Assembly (NCBI RefSeq): GCF_900142375.1
Contig: NZ_FRAR01000026.1
Coordinates: forward strand, 24,810 to 88,809
DNA from: Desulforamulus aeronauticus DSM 10349
GTDB taxonomy: Bacteria; Bacillota; Desulfotomaculia; Desulfotomaculales; Desulfotomaculaceae
Length of the DNA: 64,000 nt
Direction: 5' to 3'
Positions 26,303 to 35,135 of the stretch are shown piece after piece; within the stretch, counting starts at the first letter, position 1, and each line of letters begins with the position of its first letter. The notes beneath the pieces were generated by a model. It worked only from the letters and a program-made list of their open reading frames with translations. It had not been told where the DNA came from and did no database searches. A program made the position numbers and the translations under genes.

Positions 26303-27049
26303 TTATTGTGTAGGTTTTTCTATTAAATGACGCCAGTACCGTGCAGGCATAAACTGACGTTGTACTTTCCGGTTGGTTCTTCCTTCCACAGCAATCCTCT
26401 GAAAATAATTTTGCCATAATTCTTGGTAGAAGGCTTCATTTTCCTCCCAGTTCAATTGCCCCGTGTTGTTGGCCAGTTCACGAATCAGCCATCTTTCTTG
26501 ATTATAAAAGGCTGCCAATCCTCTTTTCAGATCATGAATAATCCAGTTTTGATCCGCCAGTCGCCTGGCAAAATGAGGTGCCATGAGCCCTACAATATTG
26601 TAATCCGGTTCAAAGGGGGCGTAGTAGAGCTCTCCTTGAATCTTCTTGAAACGAAGCAGGCCCAACATGCGGTGCCTTTCCACTCCGACCTTTTGGCTGA
26701 TTCTTAATACTTCCCGTACTGGTTCCAGCGAGAGATGACCATTAATGTCCGCGCCTACCCGCCAACCAAATTGCAGGTAACGATAGATAAGTGTACCCAG
26801 CCCCGGCAGTTCGGATAGATAAACATAAAAGACATGTTCCAGGGCTTCGTGGGATATTTTTCGTTCAATGGCATCGTATACCTTCCCCGCTTTGTCCGAA
26901 TCGGTGGCAATCACCCTGGGCTGACTAAACAAATCTGGTTGGTATGAGTCTTGCGCCATGATTTGTTCTGGCTTTTCAGAGCGATAATAGGCTTCATAAA
27001 TAGCGGTCAGGAGCCCCTCAAAGCTGCCGTCATAAAGATAAATGATCAT
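26303..27049 (-). CDS. TIGR03915 family putative DNA repair protein
   Basis: A 248-residue protein starting at MIIYLYDGSFEGLLTAIYEA, the family's hallmark N terminus. GGGAGAAC lies just upstream, and the start is one base beyond the stop of the preceding gene, so the two are coupled. Central motifs include SHEALEHVFYVYLSELPG and the C-terminal DUF4130 region with FKKIQGELYYAPFEPDYNIV, HFARRLADQNWIIHD and QRQFMPARYW. This family almost always travels with the radical SAM protein encoded immediately upstream, and the pair is predicted to act in DNA modification or base repair. No chemistry is established for it. Confidence 0.85.
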   Translation of the reverse strand: MIIYLYDGSFEGLLTAIYEAYYRSEKPEQIMAQDSYQPDLFSQPRVIATDSDKAGKVYDAIERKISHEALEHVFYVYLSELPGLGTLIYRYLQFGWRVGADINGHLSLEPVREVLRISQKVGVERHRMLGLLRFKKIQGELYYAPFEPDYNIVGLMAPHFARRLADQNWIIHDLKRGLAAFYNQERWLIRELANNTGQLNWEENEAFYQELWQNYFQRIAVEGRTNRKVQRQFMPARYWRHLIEKPTQ

Positions 27050-27050
27050 T

Positions 27051-28358
27051 TTAAAGTTCTCCCGTAATACTGGTGAGGGCATCCTGAACCGGTTGTTGAT
27101 TTTCAACATCTGAAAATAAAGCAAGCTGGGTATAATTTTCTACCTTGGTAGGCTTAGCAAGCAATTTTTCTTTAATGGCTTCCTCCCGATAAGGAATTTG
27201 GCCAAAGTATTTTCCTTTGCAGGTTAAAAAATAACGAGCCCGCTTCATAACCACACCCAGCTTTTGTAGATCTTCAAAATCTAAGGAATGAAAGCGGCGT
27301 GCCGTAAGAATTCTTTGGGCCGACTTTACTCCAATGCCGGGAACCCGTAAGAGAAATCGATAATCCGCTTTGTTTACCTCCAGGGGAAACAGATGTAAAT
27401 TACGCAGTGCCCAATCGGATTTAGGATCAAGCTGTAGGTGAAAGTTTGGGCTTGCCTCATTGAGTAGTTCCTTCGCTTCAAAACCATAAAATCGCAGCAA
27501 CCAGTCTGCCTGGTACAAGCGGTGCTCCCGGTTTAGAGGCGGAGACGCCAGGGTAGGCAGCTTGGGATTTGTGGAGACCGGTACATAGGCAGAGTAGTAA
27601 ACTCTTTTTAGGTGGACACGGCGGTAAAGGCTTTCTGAAAGCTGCAGAATACGCAGATCGGTGTCCGGTGTCGCACCAACAATTAACTGAGTACTTTGCC
27701 CCGCCGGTACAAAGGAAGGTGCCTTCCGCGATTGTTTCCTTTCTTCTTGGCTCTCAACAATCTGTGAGCCGATGAGTTTCATGGGCTGCAGGATATTTTC
27801 TCTTTTTTTCTGCGGCGCCAGCAACTGTAAGCTCTCGCTGGTGGGAAGTTCGATATTGACACTCATGCGGTCCACAAGGGTGCCGGTTTCCGCAATTAAA
27901 CGCCAGTCGGCACCTGGAATGGCTTTTACATGAATGTAACCGTTAAACCTGTATTGAGTTCTCAATAGTTTTACTGTACGCAATAAAGCTTCCATGGTTT
28001 GATTGGGGTTGGGCCAAACAGCCGAGCTGAGAAATAACCCCTCGATGTAGTTTCTTCGGTAAAAATTGATGGTTAAATCTGCCACTTCCTCGGGGGTAAA
28101 AGCTGCCCGGGGCAGATCGTTACTGGCCCGGTTAACACAATAGGCACAGTCATAGACGCAAAAATTAGTCTGTAGGATTTTTAGCAGAGAGATGCAACGC
28201 CCGTCCTGGGACCAGCTATGGCAAATACCGCTGGCAGCGGCATTGCCCACTCCACCCGGTTTATTCTTGCGATTGCTGCCGCTGGAAGAGCAAGACACAT
28301 CATACTTTGCCGCAGCAGACAGAATATTTAATTTCTCAAGCACTTCCACTAGCAACAC
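27051..28358 (-). CDS. Putative DNA modification/repair radical SAM protein (TIGR03916)
   Basis: A 435-residue radical SAM enzyme. The N-terminal LEKLNILSAAAKYDVSC and the cluster motif CVYDCAYC (CxxxCxxC, about residue 72) bind the [4Fe-4S] used to cleave SAM. The catalytic barrel spans about 60-320. The C terminus (about 335-395) has a helix-hairpin-helix DNA-binding module, LLRVPGIGVKSAQRIL, followed by LGVVMKRARYFLTC. Barrel plus HhH suggests action on DNA. It is paired with TIGR03915 downstream. No operon partner upstream: the AOR terminator lies in between. Confidence 0.88.
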   Translation of the reverse strand: MLLVEVLEKLNILSAAAKYDVSCSSSGSNRKNKPGGVGNAAASGICHSWSQDGRCISLLKILQTNFCVYDCAYCVNRASNDLPRAAFTPEEVADLTINFYRRNYIEGLFLSSAVWPNPNQTMEALLRTVKLLRTQYRFNGYIHVKAIPGADWRLIAETGTLVDRMSVNIELPTSESLQLLAPQKKRENILQPMKLIGSQIVESQEERKQSRKAPSFVPAGQSTQLIVGATPDTDLRILQLSESLYRRVHLKRVYYSAYVPVSTNPKLPTLASPPLNREHRLYQADWLLRFYGFEAKELLNEASPNFHLQLDPKSDWALRNLHLFPLEVNKADYRFLLRVPGIGVKSAQRILTARRFHSLDFEDLQKLGVVMKRARYFLTCKGKYFGQIPYREEAIKEKLLAKPTKVENYTQLALFSDVENQQPVQDALTSITGEL

Positions 28359-28426
28359 CCCAACTAGCTCAACCGAACATATGTTTATGTTCTATAACTT
28401 ACCATATTTCTTCTCTCTTGGCAAAC

Positions 28427-28461
28427 AAAAAATACCTGCCCCTAATTTTGGGGACAGGTAT
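28427..28461 (-). terminator. Terminator overlapping the AOR stop codon
   Basis: On the minus strand, ATACCTGTCCCC pairs with GGGGCAGGTAT around AAAATTA and is followed by TTTTTTG. The stem begins inside the last codons of the AOR gene. Confidence 0.8.
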
Positions 28462-30181
28462 GGGCTTTATAATGCTCTACCATTTCTTGAAAGGCTTCCC
28501 GGTTGAGATTACCCGTGACACTGGTTGTCTCAAAGAAACGTTTGGGAACTTCTACTTGATTAAAATCATAGCCTAACTGACGTCGAGTATCCTGCTTCAG
28601 CCTGAATATGTCTTCACCAAGCTTTTCCAGTTCTTCTTCCGTGCTGGGAATGCCGATGGAATCTAAAGCTGCTAGCACGGTATCCAGCTGGTAAATCTCC
28701 CGGGCAAAGAGGCAAATGGTGAGGCAGTTCAAGACATTGCGCCATTTTTCTTCTTTCACTAAAGCCTCTACTTTTTCCACCGGGGATTTATCCTTTAGTT
28801 TTTGATCCACTGAATAACCGGCATTATCTAAGTGACTGTGTCTGGCTCCCACAGCCTGTCCCAAGATGTTAGCATAACCCGTATGATAACCCGCAATCTC
28901 GTTTTTGGCCAAGGTCATCGCATACTCCTGCCCACCATATCGTTGGGCGGCAGCGTAGGCGCCAAGGGCTAAGAAACGATATAGCTCGTTGGGCTGCTGA
29001 ACAAGCTTTCTGAGAATTTGCAAATAAGGCTTGGAGTGATCAAAGGCTGGCCTGACACCCAGCTGTTCTTCGGTCAGTATCCCTTTTTCAAAGGCTTCGG
29101 TCACCCAGCCCAACAGCACGCCAGCGGATATGGCATCCAATCCCAGCTCCTCCACAGCATCGATCAATTCATAAATCTTTTCCTGGCTAGACATGCCCAA
29201 AAAAGAGCCTAGGGCAAAGATTAATTCATGATCATAGGAGAGATTTTTGGATTCGTAATCGTACCCCGGACCGAACTCCCTGCGATGCAAACCAATATGA
29301 ATGCAGCCAACCGGGCAACCGGCACAGGCCATTTTACGGATGAGGCTTTGTTCCGCAAAGGCTTCCCCGCTAATAGCTGCAGCTTGATCGAAAGAGCTTT
29401 GCTGCAGGTTTTTGGTGGGTAAGCCATTAAGGTTGTTCAGTCCATTGACATTAATAGCTGTACCGATGCCATGATACTTATCCATAATATCGGTGGTAAC
29501 TGCTTTATTATAGATCTCTTTATAAACCCGGCTGTATTGGGCGAAATTTTCAATAGGTTCTTCTCTCTCGCCATGAATTACCACAGCCTTCAAATTCTTG
29601 GAGCCAAACAAGGCCCCTAAGCCCAGACGGCCAAAGTGGCGGTAGGTATCAACATTGACATTGGCAAAACGTACGCCCCGCTCGCCGGCTGGTCCGATGC
29701 GAATACAACTGCGATGCCCCCGACCCGACTCCAAATCTCGTAGGATACTACCGGTTTCTGAAACCGATAGTCCCCACAGGGCTGTGGCATCTTTAAATCG
29801 TACCCCTTGATGACTGATGGCTAGGTACATCGGCCGCTTCGCCCGTCCCTTAATAACAATGGCCTGGAACCCGGTCATGCGCATAGCCAGGGCCAGCCGC
29901 ATACCAGCGTAACTCTCTCCCCACTCCCCGGTTAGCGGTGAACGGAATACCGCCACCGTTTTGGTTACCACCGGAAAAATGGTGGACATAGGGCCATTGG
30001 CTAGAATGATAGGCTGTACAGGGTCTAAAGCATCCTTCTCTACATCTACCAACTCGGAAAACAGCTTGGTAGCCACTCCAATACCCCCGATGAAGGGTGC
30101 TAAATCCTCCCGACGGATGGTTTCTACCCTTTCCTCCGCAAGGTTAATCACTAAGATTCTGGGTACTGGTTTAACGGCCAT
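28442..30181 (-). CDS. aor: Aldehyde:ferredoxin oxidoreductase, tungsten family
   Basis: A 579-residue AOR-family enzyme that oxidises aldehydes to acids with ferredoxin, or the reverse. The N-terminal domain has the tungstopterin-binding signature (IGGIGVATKLF, MSTIFPVVTKTVAVFRSPLTGEWGES). The [4Fe-4S] ligands are CAGCPVGC (about 287-294) with a fourth cysteine in NCLTICLF near 486. The RLGLGALFGSKNLKAVVI and GHxxxYANILG motifs are also family-typical. It overlaps the upstream ferredoxin gene by 11 bases, so ferredoxin is the probable electron partner. The aldehyde substrate is unknown. It requires a tungsten cofactor made elsewhere. Confidence 0.9.
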   Translation of the reverse strand: MAVKPVPRILVINLAEERVETIRREDLAPFIGGIGVATKLFSELVDVEKDALDPVQPIILANGPMSTIFPVVTKTVAVFRSPLTGEWGESYAGMRLALAMRMTGFQAIVIKGRAKRPMYLAISHQGVRFKDATALWGLSVSETGSILRDLESGRGHRSCIRIGPAGERGVRFANVNVDTYRHFGRLGLGALFGSKNLKAVVIHGEREEPIENFAQYSRVYKEIYNKAVTTDIMDKYHGIGTAINVNGLNNLNGLPTKNLQQSSFDQAAAISGEAFAEQSLIRKMACAGCPVGCIHIGLHRREFGPGYDYESKNLSYDHELIFALGSFLGMSSQEKIYELIDAVEELGLDAISAGVLLGWVTEAFEKGILTEEQLGVRPAFDHSKPYLQILRKLVQQPNELYRFLALGAYAAAQRYGGQEYAMTLAKNEIAGYHTGYANILGQAVGARHSHLDNAGYSVDQKLKDKSPVEKVEALVKEEKWRNVLNCLTICLFAREIYQLDTVLAALDSIGIPSTEEELEKLGEDIFRLKQDTRRQLGYDFNQVEVPKRFFETTSVTGNLNREAFQEMVEHYKAHTCPQN

Positions 30182-30587
30182 CTTCTCTTACCTCCATGGT
30201 AATTACCTGGTGAGGGCAAAAGCGAGTACAACTGCCGCATTGAATGCAGATAAGCGGTTTATTGCTGGTATGATCGAAACGAATGGTTTTAACCACACAG
30301 GCTTCCACGCACTCTTGACACCCCAGACATTTTTCCGGGATGAATCGAACACCACCGCCGTTGCGGGGCAGGAGAGCGCCGCAGTGGCAAGCCTTGGCAC
30401 AGGCTGGTTCCGAACACCCTCGACAAATATCCGCTAAAAAGCGGCTTTGCAGCCCACCAGCCGTATGAATCTGAATCGCTGACTGCTGCAGGGAAAAGCT
30501 GTGCCGTACCGTTCTGGCACAGGCCAACATACAGGAATAACAGCCAATGCATTTGGCCATATAGTTTGCTTGCAGTATTTTTGCCAT
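30171..30587 (-). CDS. Polyferredoxin subunit associated with AOR
   Basis: A 138-residue iron-sulfur protein of the dicluster/HycB type. Cysteine motifs run in order: CIGCYSCMLAC (about 13-23), CRGCSEPACAKAC (about 53-65), CLGCQECVEAC (about 84-94) and CIQCGSCTRFC (about 111-121). This is enough for up to four [4Fe-4S] clusters. It is cytoplasmic, with no signal sequence, and should carry electrons to or from the downstream aldehyde oxidoreductase. The gene overlaps aor and lies 33 bases after asnS, so some read-through from asnS is likely. Confidence 0.88.
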   Translation of the reverse strand: MAKILQANYMAKCIGCYSCMLACARTVRHSFSLQQSAIQIHTAGGLQSRFLADICRGCSEPACAKACHCGALLPRNGGGVRFIPEKCLGCQECVEACVVKTIRFDHTSNKPLICIQCGSCTRFCPHQVITMEVREDGR

Positions 30588-30620
30588 GGTAACCCCTTAT
30601 CGTTGGTAAAGTGAGACGTG

Positions 30621-31913
30621 TTAGGGATACACGCGATAAAGCATGCGCGGGTAAGGAATGGTCTCCCGCACGTGATCCAATTTGCAAATCCAGGCTACTG
30701 TCCTCTCCAGGCCTAAACCAAAGCCGGCATGGGGCACACTGCCGTAGCGGCGTAAATCCAGATACCACTCAAAGGCTTCCTTAGGCAGTTTGTGCTCTTC
30801 GAGACGCTGTTCTAAAAGCTGCAGGTCATCAATCCGCTGACCACCGCCAATCATCTCGCCGTAACCTTCCGGTGCGATTAAATCGGCCCCTAAGACTACT
30901 TTGGGGTCTGCCGGGTCTGGCTTCATGTAAAAAGCTTTAATTTCTGTGGGGTAGCGATCAATAAATACCGGTGAGTCAAAGCTTTCGGAAATAATTGTTT
31001 CGTGAGGTGCGCCAAAGTCCTCGCCCCACACAAACTCCTCCCCTTTGCTCTTTAACAGTTCAACGGCTTCTGTATAGCTGAGTTTGGGAAAGGGAAGTTT
31101 AACAGCTTCCAGTTTACTGATATCCCGGCCCAATAATTCCAGATCTTTGCGACGGCGTTCTAAGACCCGCTGCACAATAAAATAAACCATTTCCTCCTGC
31201 AGCTTCATGTTATCTTCATGGTCAAAAAAAGCTGCCTCGGCTTCAATCATCCAAAATTCCATCAGGTGACGACGGGTCTTGGATTTTTCCGCCCGGAAGG
31301 TTGGTCCAAAGCAATACATACGTCCTACCGCCATGGCGGAGGCTTCATTGTACAGTTGACCGCTCTGGGTAAGATAGGCTTTTTCACCATGATAGTCCAA
31401 TTCAAATAAAGTCGTAGTACCCTCGCAGGCCGCGGGCGTAATAATGGGGCTATCCACCAGGGTAAAGTCATTTTGGTGAAAAAAGTCCCGGGCAGTCTGT
31501 TCAATTTCCGCTCTAATGCGTAACACTGCGTTTTGCCGTGGGGTTCTAATCCACAGGTGTCGGCGATCCATTAAGAAATCTACGCCGTGCTCTTTATGGG
31601 TAATTGGATATTCTTGAGCTAAACTAATGAGTTCTACCCCGGTTACAGACATTTCATAACCACCCATAGAGCGGGGCTCTTCTCGCACAACTCCCTTTAC
31701 TCGAATAGCAGATTCTTGGGTAATACCCTTGGCCATTTCAAAAAGTTCCGGTGCTTCACTCTTGACTAGTACGCTTTGCACCATGCCGGTACCGTCCCTG
31801 ACAATTAAAAATTGGATCTTACCGGAGGAACGTTTGTTGTATAACCAGCCCTGAATCGTTACTTCTTCCCCTACATGTTTGCCAAGATGCTTAATCAATG
31901 TACCCTGTTGCAT
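30621..31913 (-). CDS. asnS: Asparagine-tRNA ligase
   Basis: A 430-residue class IIb synthetase that charges tRNA-Asn. The OB-fold anticodon-binding domain (about 1-105, [26 protein letters not shown]) is followed by the catalytic domain with motif 2 ([25 protein letters not shown]) and motif 3 ([13 protein letters not shown]). Motif 2 and the PEPTIDE-binding [16 protein letters not shown] region favour Asn over Asp ligase. The length is normal. It is the first gene of a probable asnS-ferredoxin-aor unit. A weak promoter region is upstream of 31920; there is no room for a T-box leader. Confidence 0.93.
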   Translation of the reverse strand: MQQGTLIKHLGKHVGEEVTIQGWLYNKRSSGKIQFLIVRDGTGMVQSVLVKSEAPELFEMAKGITQESAIRVKGVVREEPRSMGGYEMSVTGVELISLAQEYPITHKEHGVDFLMDRRHLWIRTPRQNAVLRIRAEIEQTARDFFHQNDFTLVDSPIITPAACEGTTTLFELDYHGEKAYLTQSGQLYNEASAMAVGRMYCFGPTFRAEKSKTRRHLMEFWMIEAEAAFFDHEDNMKLQEEMVYFIVQRVLERRRKDLELLGRDISKLEAVKLPFPKLSYTEAVELLKSKGEEFVWGEDFGAPHETIISESFDSPVFIDRYPTEIKAFYMKPDPADPKVVLGADLIAPEGYGEMIGGGQRIDDLQLLEQRLEEHKLPKEAFEWYLDLRRYGSVPHAGFGLGLERTVAWICKLDHVRETIPYPRMLYRVYP

Positions 31914-31995
31914 TTCTTCACCTCAACACAAAGTTTTCCATATTATATTATCATTCTCTACGGTGTTAAATCTATACAAATCTACTACTGCATAG

Positions 31996-32027
31996 CAAAG
32001 AGCCCCTGCTTTGAGGGGCTCTTTTAT
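31996..32027 (-). terminator. Terminator after the activase gene
   Basis: On the minus strand, AAAAGAGCCCCT pairs with AGGGGCTCTTT around CAAAGC. It lies at the stop codon of the double-cubane activator. Confidence 0.8.
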
Positions 32028-32806
32028 TACACGAAATCCTTTTTAGCTACGTCCCGGGCATGCAGCGCTGCACCTAAGGCTCCCGCCAATTGGCCCAGTT
32101 CCGGTGCAACTACCGGTGCGCCAGCTTCTATGGCTAAACGGTTTCTGACATCCTGGTTTTTAGCTACACCGCCGGTAAAAAGTATTTGCTTGGCCGGACC
32201 AAAACGGCTGGCCATACCCCAGACTCGCCGGGCCACTGAACGGTGAATGCCCGCTATGATGTCCTGTTTATCCGCTCCCTTGGCTAACAGACTGATAACC
32301 TCGGATTCGGCAAAAACAGTACACATACTGTTAATCTCCAGCGGTTGACGATCTTTGGCCAATTCTGCCAATTGGCTAACATCCACCCCCAGAGCCGCTG
32401 CCATTACTTGGAGAAAACGGCCGGTTCCTGCAGCACATTTATCGTTCATGGCAAAGTCAAGCACTTTACCTTGATCGTTCATTAGAATGGCTTTGCTGTC
32501 TTGACCACCGATATCAATCACTAGTCCACCACCACTGACCAGGTAATTAGCACCTCTGGCATGACAGTGTATTTCAGTTACTGCCTTATCGATGAACCCC
32601 AGAGAAATCCTGCCATAACCAGTTCCTACTCTATAGGCTACTTCACTGTCGCCAATTCCCGTCTGTTGCAGCAGTTCCTGATACGTATTTAGGCCAGCCT
32701 CTCTGGGACTCCAGCCAGTGGGGCGAACCAAATAGTAAATTTCATCTTCTTGTAAGAAAACGACTTTTGTCGATACGGAACCCACATCTATGCCAGCAGT
32801 GATCAT
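32027..32806 (-). CDS. Acyl-CoA dehydratase activase-type ATPase (DCCP reductase)
   Basis: A 259-residue BadF/BadG/HgdC-type ATPase of the ASKHA fold. It has GIDVGSVSTKVVFL (phosphate 1), the cluster cysteine motif KCAAGTGRFLQVMA (about 124-137) and a second cysteine in NSMCTVFAESEV (about 165), which together hold one [4Fe-4S] at the homodimer interface. It also has VIDIGGQDSKAI and FTGGVAKN. Such proteins use ATP hydrolysis to fire a single low-potential electron into a partner. The adjacent gene three bases upstream encodes that partner, the double-cubane protein, so this is the reductase of a DCCP system. Confidence 0.9.
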   Translation of the reverse strand: MITAGIDVGSVSTKVVFLQEDEIYYLVRPTGWSPREAGLNTYQELLQQTGIGDSEVAYRVGTGYGRISLGFIDKAVTEIHCHARGANYLVSGGGLVIDIGGQDSKAILMNDQGKVLDFAMNDKCAAGTGRFLQVMAAALGVDVSQLAELAKDRQPLEINSMCTVFAESEVISLLAKGADKQDIIAGIHRSVARRVWGMASRFGPAKQILFTGGVAKNQDVRNRLAIEAGAPVVAPELGQLAGALGAALHARDVAKKDFV

Positions 32807-32809
32807 CTA

Positions 32810-33967
32810 CTATTCCCCCTGAACTAGCTCCAGGAAGGCTTGTACCCGAACCCTGAGCTGTTCCACATCGGATTCTGAGTAATCGGTCTCCAAATGCATA
32901 TACGGTAGATTTAGCTCATTTTGTACATAATCCCGGATAACAAAGGCTTCCACGTTATAGGTGTGACAGGCCTGCCAAGTAAGATCCACCACGGCATCCA
33001 CTTGATATTCCTTCGCCATTTTATTAATTAACTCTAATCTGCCCTCGTTGGGAGACATGCAGGAACAAGGAATGCTCAGGTATTTTTCAGCTAAGGCGAC
33101 CATGACATCTTTGTTTTCGTCTTCATCAACCAGCCGATCCAGTGCTTTGTAGCCAGAGCAGTTTTCAAAGGCCACCACCGAAGCACCACTCTCTTCCAGC
33201 AAACGTACCACTTTCTCAGAGCCAAAGCCAACCGGACAGCCCGTTAGCAAGATACGGGGTGTTTCAGAGGTAAAGGGACTGCTACCCTGGGCAGCAAGCT
33301 CTTCAATTTCAGCGGTTAAGTCTTCCACTAATTTAATGCCGTCTTCTTTATTAATATTAAAGCTCTTTGTCCAGACCGAAACCAACAGATCTACACCAGT
33401 GACCGGTGAGGGTTTAACCTTGGTGGTAGCATGCAGGCGGCGCATGACTTCTCTTTCCCGGTTCATTAGTTTAATGGCACTTCTGAGATCTTCTTCAGAG
33501 ATTTCCACCGCAAATTTTTCTGCTAACCAATCTTTAAAAATCTCCATTTCTTTGGTCCAGGCGGCCAGTGTTTGTTTCCCATTTTGGTTTTGGGGCAAAT
33601 TCATGACATGCATGGGCTTGATTTTGCTCATTAACTCATACATTTTTTTCTTACCATCGCAAGTGGTTTCTGCCACCAATACATCCGCTGCTTCAAAATA
33701 CGGACACTTTTTGCTAACAGCAAAGCCATAGCTTGATTTAATCAAAGGACAGAGATTCCTTGGCAAATCTCTTTCAGCCGCGGCAATGGGTTCTTGCCGG
33801 GTGCCACACAGGGTTACGGGATGGGCTCCTGCCGCTAATATGATCTCTTGGGGGGAATAGGTGCAGTAACAACCAACCACCTTTCTTCCCTCTAGTTTCG
33901 CGTTTTGTACGGTAAGTACATTTAAGTTTCTTAATTCATCAAAAATCTTCATGCTTTGAGGTCTCAT
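32810..33967 (-). CDS. Double-cubane-cluster-containing anaerobic reductase (YjiM/DCCP family)
   Basis: A 385-residue protein of the 2-hydroxyacyl-CoA dehydratase subunit D superfamily. Cysteines in VVGCYCTYSPQE, NLCPLIKSSYGF, KKCPYF, AETTCDGKKKM, LTGCPVGFGS and CSCMSPNEG provide ligands. As a single-subunit protein paired with one activase it fits DCCP, whose Carboxydothermus member carries a [8Fe-9S] double cubane and reduces small molecules such as acetylene. It is less like heterodimeric dehydratases, which need two subunits. The physiological substrate is unknown. GGAGGAAC precedes the ATG at 33967. Confidence 0.85.
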   Translation of the reverse strand: MRPQSMKIFDELRNLNVLTVQNAKLEGRKVVGCYCTYSPQEIILAAGAHPVTLCGTRQEPIAAAERDLPRNLCPLIKSSYGFAVSKKCPYFEAADVLVAETTCDGKKKMYELMSKIKPMHVMNLPQNQNGKQTLAAWTKEMEIFKDWLAEKFAVEISEEDLRSAIKLMNREREVMRRLHATTKVKPSPVTGVDLLVSVWTKSFNINKEDGIKLVEDLTAEIEELAAQGSSPFTSETPRILLTGCPVGFGSEKVVRLLEESGASVVAFENCSGYKALDRLVDEDENKDVMVALAEKYLSIPCSCMSPNEGRLELINKMAKEYQVDAVVDLTWQACHTYNVEAFVIRDYVQNELNLPYMHLETDYSESDVEQLRVRVQAFLELVQGE

Positions 33968-34148
33968 GAATTAGTTCCTCCACTTTCATTTATTTACTCC
34001 ATTTTTAAAATATTAAAGCCCAGAATCTATATTCCTTTTATAATAAATATAAAATTATTTCATAGATAACCAGAGTATTATAACTAAAGTGGATTGTTGT
34101 TCTTTCTGCTGATTCCCTGTGATATAATTTTGGCAAGGGAGGGACCAA

Positions 34149-34346
34149 ATGGTGTTTGATATTATCTGTTATCGCTTAAAAGGCCACCTTAATTATCAAT
34201 GTGAGATTGTAGCTGCGGGAAAATCTATTGAAGATGCCGTGGACAACTGGCAAAATGTTGTAGACAGCCACAGAGTTACTGGTTTTACTAGCCAAGAGGC
34301 AGCCAATGATTATGTCAGGAAAAATTATGAGAATGACTCTAACTAA
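34149..34346 (+). CDS. Small conserved-looking hypothetical protein
   Basis: A 65-residue cytoplasmic protein with a strong AAGGGAGGG site eight bases before the ATG. Predicted as two strands, a helix (SIEDAVDNWQNVVDSHR), then another helix (SQEAANDYVRKNYEN). There are no metal or catalytic motifs. It lies alone between divergent and convergent neighbours with a TATAAT-like -10 near 34123 and a shared terminator after it. Function unknown. Confidence 0.6.
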   Translation: MVFDIICYRLKGHLNYQCEIVAAGKSIEDAVDNWQNVVDSHRVTGFTSQEAANDYVRKNYENDSN

Positions 34347-34363
34347 ACTATGCTGTAAACAGT

Positions 34364-34396
34364 AAGACCCTCCTAAGAAATGTAGGAGGGTCTTAT
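34364..34396. terminator. Bidirectional terminator
   Basis: AAGACCCTCCTA and TAGGAGGGTCTT form a 12-bp stem between two convergent genes (the 65-residue protein and pflA). Confidence 0.85.
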
Positions 34397-35119
34397 CGTG
34401 CTTAAACCAATAGCAGCTAGCAGATCCTTTGAGACAGTCTCAAGGTCTTTTTCATTCGGAGGCTTTACGTTATGTAACGTGTAGATTAAGCCAAGTTTTT
34501 GCCATTTGTGAATGCCTAAAGGGTGGTAAGGCAATAATTCTATTTTTTGTACCTGATCGCCTAGGGTAGTTAGGAGTTCTTTTAATTTAGCGATCTGCAC
34601 CGGAGAATCATTGATGCCCGGAAGCACAACATAGCGTATCCAGAGAGGAGTCTTTCTTTCCTGAATAGTTTTGAGGGCAGTATAAAATGTGTCGTCACTT
34701 TTTCCTGTCAACCAACGGTAAAGCTGATGATCGGTGGCCTTTACATCTAGCACCAACAGGTCCGTGTAGGACAAGACTTTTTCCAGGGCTGTTCTGTTAA
34801 CCCAACCGGAGGTGTCAACGGCTGTATGAATACCTGCCTTTTTACATTCTTTCAATATGTCAGCAGCAAATTCCGCTTGTAGTAATGGTTCACCCCCTGA
34901 GATGGTTACACCGCCCTGGTTCGTAAAGTAATGTTTAAATCTAAGTACCTTTTTGATTACTTCGGAAGCATTAATCTCATACCCGTCCTGGGGATTCCAG
35001 GTATCTGGGTTATGGCAATAGCGGCACCGCAAGGCACACCCTTGGAAAAAGATAACACAGCGCAACCCCGGACCATCCAGGGTACCACAACTCTCAATGG
35101 AATGAATTCTCCCTTTCAA
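34373..35119 (-). CDS. pflA: Pyruvate formate-lyase activating enzyme
   Basis: A 248-residue radical SAM enzyme that generates the glycyl radical on PflB. I place the start at the TTG at 35119, preceded by CAGGGAGGG and giving the family N terminus KGRIHSIESCGTLDGPGLR; a frame ten codons longer lacks a site. The cluster motif CALRCRYC (CxxxCxxC) is near residue 30, followed by HNPDTW. TISGGEPLLQ and LDVKATD are the SAM and substrate regions. It starts 17 bases after pflB and is co-transcribed with it under the upstream riboswitch. Confidence 0.93.
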   Translation of the reverse strand: MKGRIHSIESCGTLDGPGLRCVIFFQGCALRCRYCHNPDTWNPQDGYEINASEVIKKVLRFKHYFTNQGGVTISGGEPLLQAEFAADILKECKKAGIHTAVDTSGWVNRTALEKVLSYTDLLVLDVKATDHQLYRWLTGKSDDTFYTALKTIQERKTPLWIRYVVLPGINDSPVQIAKLKELLTTLGDQVQKIELLPYHPLGIHKWQKLGLIYTLHNVKPPNEKDLETVSKDLLAAIGLSTIRPSYIS

Positions 35120-35135
35120 TGGTTTCCCTCCCTGG

